Origin: Luidia sarsii
Taxonomy: Eukaryota > Echinodermata > Asteroidea > Paxillosida > Luidiidae
Direction of reading: 5' to 3'
DNA: 64,000 nt
Assembly (NCBI GenBank): GCA_949987565.1
Contig: OX465104.1
Coordinates: forward strand, 8,113,680-8,177,679
Below are positions 58,311 through 64,000 of the stretch, piece after piece; position 1 is the first letter of the stretch, and every line of letters begins with the position of its first letter. The notes under the pieces were generated by a model. It was given only the letters and a program-made list of their open reading frames with translations. It was not told the origin of the DNA and did not search any database. Made by a program: the position numbers and the translations under genes.

Positions 58311-59297
58311 TCTCTAAGCCATTGCTGAAATCACGGCTCGTCCTCACGCTACCTCCATGATCTGAAACACCCATGTAATGTACATTCGAGCGCCCTCATT
58401 AGTGTCAGTGATATGTAGTCTGTATTTGAGGACGAAAGTTCCTGCTAGGATCGAAACATCGGGTCATCTAACTCTAAGCCTTGGAGATTTCTGTATGTCT
58501 GGTCATTTCCGTCTGTAAGCAGTTTGCTGCATTGTTCGTTTTGTGTAGATGATACAAATGTATCAGTTGTTCGGCGTGCACAAACGCATTTGCCCTAAAC
58601 AGGTCAGAAAGAATATGGGATGGTTTGCGATGACCCCATGTATAAGATCTCTTCAAGAAGAGGTGTGGTTCCGAAAAGAACCTGAGTGGTAACTCGACGT
58701 TCCGGTCAGTTTGCTTTGCATGGCCGTCATCAGGAGAAAGAACTTCTGACAGCCTTTACGTTCTCTAGAAATAAACTCAGATGAACCAAGAATCTTGGCA
58801 ATATGACGACACTTCAGTCCAGACGTGGACAAATGCCGGATGGCGAGATTGAAACCAAACCATCATGTGCCATCGATATAGGTCGAAGTAATTATATGTT
58901 TTCTCTCATCTATTTGTCCCGATACATTTGTCCCGATGAATTTCCTCGGAAGATAGCAAGTGGGCGGTTCTATGAAGCAGGATGATCCGTGCATTTACAG
59001 GAAGGGATGTATCGCCATGCGGGTTGCGTCCGTCCCACATACGGGACGGGCTGGTGAGCCGGCGGTCAGGCGCTCATCGACTCGAGCGGAAATGGGAGGG
59101 GCACCCGCCGTGTTCGGCCCACTCGCGGCCTTGCCCGGACCGGGGAGAATGACCGGCAATCACGCTCTCTTGTATTCTCTATGCACTCTTCTACAGTGTC
59201 CGTCAAGTTTGGGCATGAGTGATACTCATGATAGAGAAATTTTGCATGCCATCAATAAAAGATCATGACAAAACCACTTCCATGCAAAGACCCTCCA

Positions 59298-59690
59298 GCT
59301 CTCTGTCTCTCTGTCTCTCTGTCTCTCTGTCTCTGCATGTATGTCTATCTCTGCCTCTCTCTGCCTCTCTCTCTCTGTCTCTCTCTGTCTATCTCTGCCT
59401 CTCTCTGTCTCTTTAAGTCTCTCTCTGTCTCTGCATGTCTGTCTCTCTCTCTGCCTCTCTCTCTGCCCCTCTCTGCCTCTCTCTGTCTCTCTAAGTCTCT
59501 CTCTGTCTCTGCATGTCTGTCTCTCTCTGTCTCTCTGTCTCCCTCTGCCTCTCTCTCTGCCTCTCTCTCTGTCTCTCTGTCTCTCTCTGTCTCTGTCTCA
59601 CTCTGCCTCTATCTGCATCTCTCTCTGCCTCTCTCTCTCTCTCTTTCTGCCTCTATCTGCATCTCTCTGTGTGTCTCTCTCCTTACCCGT
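59298..59690. repeat. CT/CTGT/CTGC microsatellite
   Basis: About 390 bp of CTCTCTGTCTC and CTCTCTGCCTC words with a longer duplication (TCTCTAAGTCTCTCTCTGTC region at 59405 and 59485). Confidence 0.95.
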
Positions 59691-59797
59691 ATGTTCGTGG
59701 CCCTGCGCATGTTATGATGTTATATTGAATCTTGAGTGTCTGTCTTGATGGGATGATTTGTGTTGGTGGTTGGTGCACCTTGTTCAACAAATTTTGA

Positions 59798-59935
59798 GAG
59801 AGACAGAGATAGATAGAGATTGATAGAGATAGATTGAGACAGGGAGATAGAGTCAGAGAGACAGGGACAGAGAGTCTTGAGGCAGAGGGAGACAGAAAGA
59901 CAGAGACAGAGAGACGAAGAGACAGCTATAGAGAA
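59798..59935. repeat. GAGACAGA-rich microsatellite
   Basis: Purine run of GAGACAGAGATAGATAG type, about 110 bp after the CT array and partly complementary to it. Confidence 0.88.
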
Positions 59936-60597
59936 TTAGTGAGACAGCGCGGTCGGACTCGGGGTCACAATTTCGTGGAGAACCACAACTTGCTCTAGCA
60001 CAAAGCCATACTTACCGCGCTCCTTTCACGCTTAAGCGCGTCTATGAATTTAGCCCCAGGTCTTCGTGGGAAGTTTATGAGAGCATGGAGGAAGAAGGGG
60101 GAGCAAGCATTTTTTTGGCGGGTCGCACACCGACCGTTTTGTGCGTCCCATTTGCAATCACTCGGGACTCGGGAGCAGACAGTTAGTTGACGCGTCATGG
60201 GCCTCAGCCAGATAACGCACGAGCCTATATGGAAGCCATCAACCCCAGACTCGGGCTCATGCTCAAGCCTGGCCTAGGCCTATGTCCAGGCTTAGCTTTT
60301 GGCTGAGTTGAGGCTTAGGCTGTGGCTCGGGCTGAGGCCACCCACCGTATCTTATAGTAGTCAGCCACAGCCTGCGTTTGGATGCGTAGTGGTGCGTTTC
60401 AGATAGCCGTTAGAAATAGTGCCGAATTGAGAGCTGCGTCTATTTGATATGACGATATGGGATGCAGTACACCTATACCGCTGTGTGTGTAGGCCTAACA
60501 ATAGAATCACTGAAGATTTATGACGATGCAGTGATGGATGGCGAGGCAAAAGGAGGCTACATGCCTGCCCGCTGTGCGACTGATGAAAGGGGTTTGC

Positions 60598-60977
60598 TTA
60601 AAGGCCCAATACATCATTGAGAAGATCGGGAAACATCGATATCCACATATTATTTCCTTCCAATTTACACAGTCTGTAGATGGTCATGATAGAATCCTCA
60701 CGTTGAAATCTTACGCTCTGGGATGATGTTCTTCTCCAGAAATCTTCACTCAAACATCGACAAATAGTTTATTACTCGCGAGTAATAAACTATTTCTTAT
60801 TCACTACAGAACGGTGCGTAAAACCGTGACGGTTTTTTGCATTTGTCTATTTTCTCAGATTACCCTTGGAGCTAAAAAACCTTCGCAGTATTGCTATTTT
60901 GGAATGTTTAATGGTTCAACACACAAACTGTGGCGATATTTTGTCCTTTATCAATGTTGTATATATAGAGCCTTTAA
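60598..60977 (-). mobile_element. Family-B TTAA MITE, copy B3 (inverted)
   Basis: 380 bp between TTAA at 60598 and 60974. Left end AAGGCCCAATACATCATTGA, right TATCAATGTTGTATATATAG. The interior is B1 in reverse and contains a perfect 34-bp palindrome at 60762-60795. Confidence 0.88.
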
Positions 60978-61299
60978 GGAAGGCCGACTCGGGAGTGATT
61001 TGTGACCGAGGTTGTCGGTCCGGCTACTCCCCTTCCCCTCCCACCTTCGCACCTCTTCCCCCGACGGGTGTCCTCCTCATTTCCGAGATTCTCGTTACCT
61101 TGAATAATTCAGCTCTTGTTCGCTCGCTCCCCCCGGACACATTTTTTTCTTTTTTTTGATCAATCTCACCGAGACGATGGAATTACCCCCGTTTTGTTTT
61201 TAAAGGCCAGTCCCAAACCGAGGCCAGTGGTTATACTAATACCCGTCAACCTCTGCCCACCAGGCAAAGTGACCTGGCCCCAGTTTCATAGAGCAGCTA

Positions 61300-61775
61300 A
61301 AGGCCGCCGCACACGAGAGCTATCTGCTGAGCAAAAAGTCTCTCGAGGTCGTAAGCTCAGCACGTATACAGCTCACCGCGTGCGCTGAACGTTTGGTGAG
61401 ATTTCTGCCTCAAGAGGTCGTGAGACCAATATCTATCCTGTTGTTTCGACTCGCGTGAATGAAAACTCATCGTGTGCGGCGACTTGAGCTACGTGCTTAG
61501 CCAAAAAATAACAACTGGCCAATGAAAGTGCACGCTCTGTTTACGTGATGGTTTCCAAAAATATATTTTTGGCTCAGCACGTAGCTCAAGTCGCCGCACA
61601 GGTGAGTTTTCATCCACGCGAGGCGAAAACAAATCAAACAGGATAGATAACGGTCTCACGGCCTCTTGAGGCAGAAATCTCACTCAAACTTCAGCGCACA
61701 CGGTGAGCTACGTGCTGAGCTAACGACCTCGAGAGACTTTTTGCTCAGCAGATAGCTCTCGTGTGCGGCGGCCTT
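61300..61775. mobile_element. 476-bp full-length foldback element
   Basis: AAGGCCGCCGCACACGAGAG at the left and its exact inverse at the right. Inverted similarity continues almost to the centre (GACTTGAGCTACGTGCT / AGCACGTAGCTCAAGTC). It is flanked by TA on both sides (61298-61299, 61776-61777) and interrupts a family-L repeat (TTTCATAGAGCAGC | AAGCGTGAGAATCTGCT). A TA target and long arms suggest a Tc1/mariner-type or foldback MITE. Confidence 0.88.
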
Positions 61776-62033
61776 TAAGCGTGAGAATCTGCTAAGCATG
61801 GTGACAGTTTTTGCTGCTCAAACAGGATCCCACACCACACGTGTGATGCAATCTCAATTGCCTTTGACTGCTGCTGCAGCAGTTTAGCACGAAAGAAAAG
61901 TGACGCTCGGGTTGGCACAACCTGATTCTACGAATCGTGACTTTGTTTTGCGCCGGAGCAACTTTTGGTGCTGAACGCAGCCGTGCGACATTGATCCCGG
62001 GTCATTTTCGCCGAGTCGATTAGTGCAGTGTGA

Positions 62034-62237
62034 ACGCCCTTCGCCCTTCGCCCTTCGCCCAAGCCCATGCCCATGCACAAGCCCAAGCCCAAGCCCAAAT
62101 CAAAGCCCATGCCCATGCCCAAGCCCGTGACCATGCCCATGCCCATGCCCATGCCCAACCCCAAGCCCGTGCCCATGCCCTTCGCCCAAGCCCATGCCCA
62201 TGCCCATGCACAAGCCCAAGCCCAAATCAAAGCCCAA

Positions 62238-62310
<73 letters not shown>

Positions 62311-62431
62311 CACAAGCCCAAGCCCAAGCCCATGCCCATGCCCATGCCCATGCACAAGCCCAAGCCCAAGCCCAAGCCCATGCCCATGCACAAGCCCAAG
62401 CCCATTTCCAAGCCCATGCCCATGCCCACGA
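62034..62431. repeat. (AAGCCC / ATGCCC) hexamer array
   Basis: About 400 bp of hexamers that alternate between AAGCCC and ATGCCC with CACAAGCCC and AAATCAAAGCCC punctuation. Because 6 is a multiple of 3, every frame gives a dipeptide repeat (Met-Pro/Lys-Pro, His-Ala/Gln-Ala, Cys-Pro/Ser-Pro). No start context or exon borders support translation. Confidence 0.93.
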
Positions 62432-62602
62432 TGTGCGCTCCTATCGTACGGGTTCATGAGGCATCGGAAGGAAAGTATATTTTACCCCCGGCGAGGCCCT
62501 CCGATCCTCGATACACTGACGAGGATGGTCTATATAGCCATGGAAGGTCTAGCCGAGACGTCTGACCCTCCTCCTCTGTCCCTGTAGTCAGGTAATCCGA
62601 AA

Positions 62603-62635
62603 CTCCCCCTCCCCCTCCCCCTCCCCCTCCCCCTC
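62603..62635. repeat. (CCCCCT)n short array
   Basis: Five to six CCCCCT units; G-rich on the minus strand. Confidence 0.85.
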
Positions 62636-62848
62636 TCATGCGCACGGATCGCCTCCCTCCCCTCAAGAAGTCTGCACCGAATTGCGGCTAATCGGTGGAA
62701 AGTGAACGAGCAAGAATGCGGTGTTTGATAACAAGGGCCGTAGGGTCTGGGGTATGGTACGGGGACGGTGGGCGCGGGATTCGATCGGGGGCACGGGGAG
62801 GTCATCGGGGGATGAGCGTGCACGAAACCCCATCCACCCATGTGCCGA

Positions 62849-63074
62849 TGCTCTCTCTCTCTCTCTTTCTCCCACTATATCTCTCTCCCTCAGTCTCTCT
62901 CTCTCTCCTCTCTCTCCCTCCCTCTCTCTCTTCCTCTCTCTCTCTTTCTCTCTCCCTCTCTCCCTCTCTCCCGCTTCCTCTCTCCCCCTCCCCCTCTCTC
63001 CTCTCTCCCCTCCCTTCTCTCTCTCTCCCTCTCTCTCTGGCTGTATCTCTCTCTGTCTCTCTCTCCCCCTCTCC

Positions 63075-63107
<33 letters not shown>

Positions 63108-63232
63108 CCTCTCTCTCTGGCTATATCTCTCCGTCTATCTCTCTCTCTCCCTCCCCTCTCTCTCTCTCTGTCGTCTCTCTCTGTCTGTCTCTCTCTCTAT
63201 CTCTCTCTCTCTCCCTCTCTCGATCTCTCTCT

Positions 63233-63292
<60 letters not shown>

Positions 63293-63465
63293 CTGTACCT
63301 CTCTGTGTCTCTCTCACTCCCTCCCCCTCTCTCTCTCTCTCTGTCTGTCTCTCTCTGTCTGTCTGTCTCTCTCTCCCTCTCTCGATCTCTCTCTCCCTCT
63401 CTCCCTCCCTCTCTCCCTCTCTTCCTCCCTCTCTCTCCAATCTCTCTATCTCGCCCTCGCACTCT
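62849..63465. repeat. Long CT microsatellite
   Basis: About 615 bp of CTCTCT with CCCT, CTGT and TCTGGCTGTATCTCTC interruptions. The pure (CT)n block is at 63239-63290. Confidence 0.96.
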
Positions 63466-63595
63466 CTTTTATCTGCCTTTTTTTACTATGATAACCCACT
63501 TGGAACAAGATGCATGCTTCATGCAAGCTTCATAATCATATCTTCATCAACCGCGGAAGGTATTTTTTTCTTGTGTACAAATGTAGACTATTTTG

Positions 63596-63670
63596 GAAGG
63601 CCGCCATCTAAGTGATGGATAGGTCAGGTAATACGTAAGAGCACTGGTACGTTCAGCCAAATGTCTCAGG
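63596..63670 (+). repeat. SINE-like fragment
   Basis: GAAGGCCGCCATCTAAGTGA and CGTAAGAGCACTGGTACGTT resemble the 5' part of the SINE at 44386-44475. The B-box region is degenerate (CTCAGGTTGTAG). Confidence 0.55.
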
Positions 63671-64000
63671 TTGTAGTATAATCACAGTAGTAGCCTTTTC
63701 ATGAAAAAAATACCCCACTTCGTATCCCTCAACGAGATTGAGCCGTTCTCATTGGCTCGATTGTTGTCACGTGTTGTATTTCAATTGTTCGCTAGGCCTA
63801 GGGGGATCATGCCGGGATTTATGTTGTTCGATTTCCGGACTGGTATCGGGTTGCTAGTGTGCGTCGCAGATGCGTTGCAGATGCGTCAGGAAACAGACCA
63901 GTTTACATTGATGTTCAAGAAAATGCTAAAGTAACAATGTAACACAATTTCCATTACGGTACTGCAACTGCACAAGCGATCTCTCCGTGCAAGAGCTTCT
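63671..64000. other. Window end, no gene supported
   Basis: An ATG frame of 77 codons at 63701-63934 (MKKIPHFVSLNEIEPF...) has no recognised motif and no splice or neighbour support. Confidence 0.4.

Larger units (their letters stand above)
57331..59297. other. Intergenic stretch with repeat fragments
   Basis: T/G-run at 57369-57389 and CCCCACACCC-rich sequence at 57505-57570. 58001-58223 is repeat L, 58230-58310 is repeat G, and 58630-58750 resembles the foldback at 49.2 kb. No gene supported. Confidence 0.5.

Noticed and set aside
62695..63615. 306-codon Ser/Leu-rich frame
   Set aside because: CT microsatellite, low complexity; equal-length frames lie beside it.
1..64000. CRISPR arrays, rRNA genes, bacterial operons, viral genes
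   Set aside because: None seen; spliced genes and repeat content are those of an animal nuclear genome, and the short tandem repeats have no spacer structure.

Overview
The window is nuclear DNA of an animal with spliced genes, TTAA- and TA-flanked miniature transposons, tRNA-derived SINEs and very large amounts of purine/pyrimidine microsatellite. The gene families (a claudin/PMP22-type four-span protein, a sarcosine-oxidase-like flavoenzyme, a secreted cysteine-rich precursor) and the repeat style suggest a marine invertebrate, most likely a deuterostome (cephalochordate, hemichordate or echinoderm). That placement is inference; nothing here fixes the species.

Layout. 1-19.8 kb: no convincing gene. 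It holds long GA/CT arrays (3.3-4.2, 8.9-9.4, 12.5-13.4, 16-16.5 kb), a CCTGCCTC array (5.1-5.9 kb), an ATACCATA array (16.9-17.7 kb) and several copies of two related TTAA-flanked MITE families, here called A and B. 19.8-30.1 kb (+): the last three exons of a claudin/PMP22-superfamily membrane protein; its 5' exon was not found. Its 7.8-kb intron begins near a GA array and ends at a complementary CT array. 30-38 kb: intergenic, with a family-C element broken by a nested insertion, a ~0.6-kb inverted-repeat element carrying a decayed THAP zinc-finger sequence, and other dispersed repeats. 38.3-44.8 kb (+): a complete five-exon, 409-residue FAD-dependent oxidoreductase of the sarcosine-oxidase (DAO) fold. 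Every exon joins in phase. Its introns hold a chimeric B/A MITE, a Harbinger-like MITE and a SINE. 45-51.8 kb: intergenic, with one MITE flanked by clear target duplications and a foldback repeat. 51.9-53.4 kb (-): a secreted, dibasic-processed, Cys-rich precursor gene with two coding exons and two possible splice forms. 53.4-64 kb: a 115-bp minisatellite, a CpG-rich stretch that may be the promoter of the minus-strand gene, more MITEs, a 476-bp foldback element, an (AAGCCC/ATGCCC) hexamer array and CT arrays.

The three genes share no obvious pathway. Most of the remaining open frames are products of low-complexity DNA. The most interesting items are the secreted precursor with two possible C-terminal architectures, the THAP-bearing transposon remnant, the MITE fusion and nested insertions, and the complementary GA/CT tracts near both ends of one intron. 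All repeat-family letters (A-L) are labels made for this answer.
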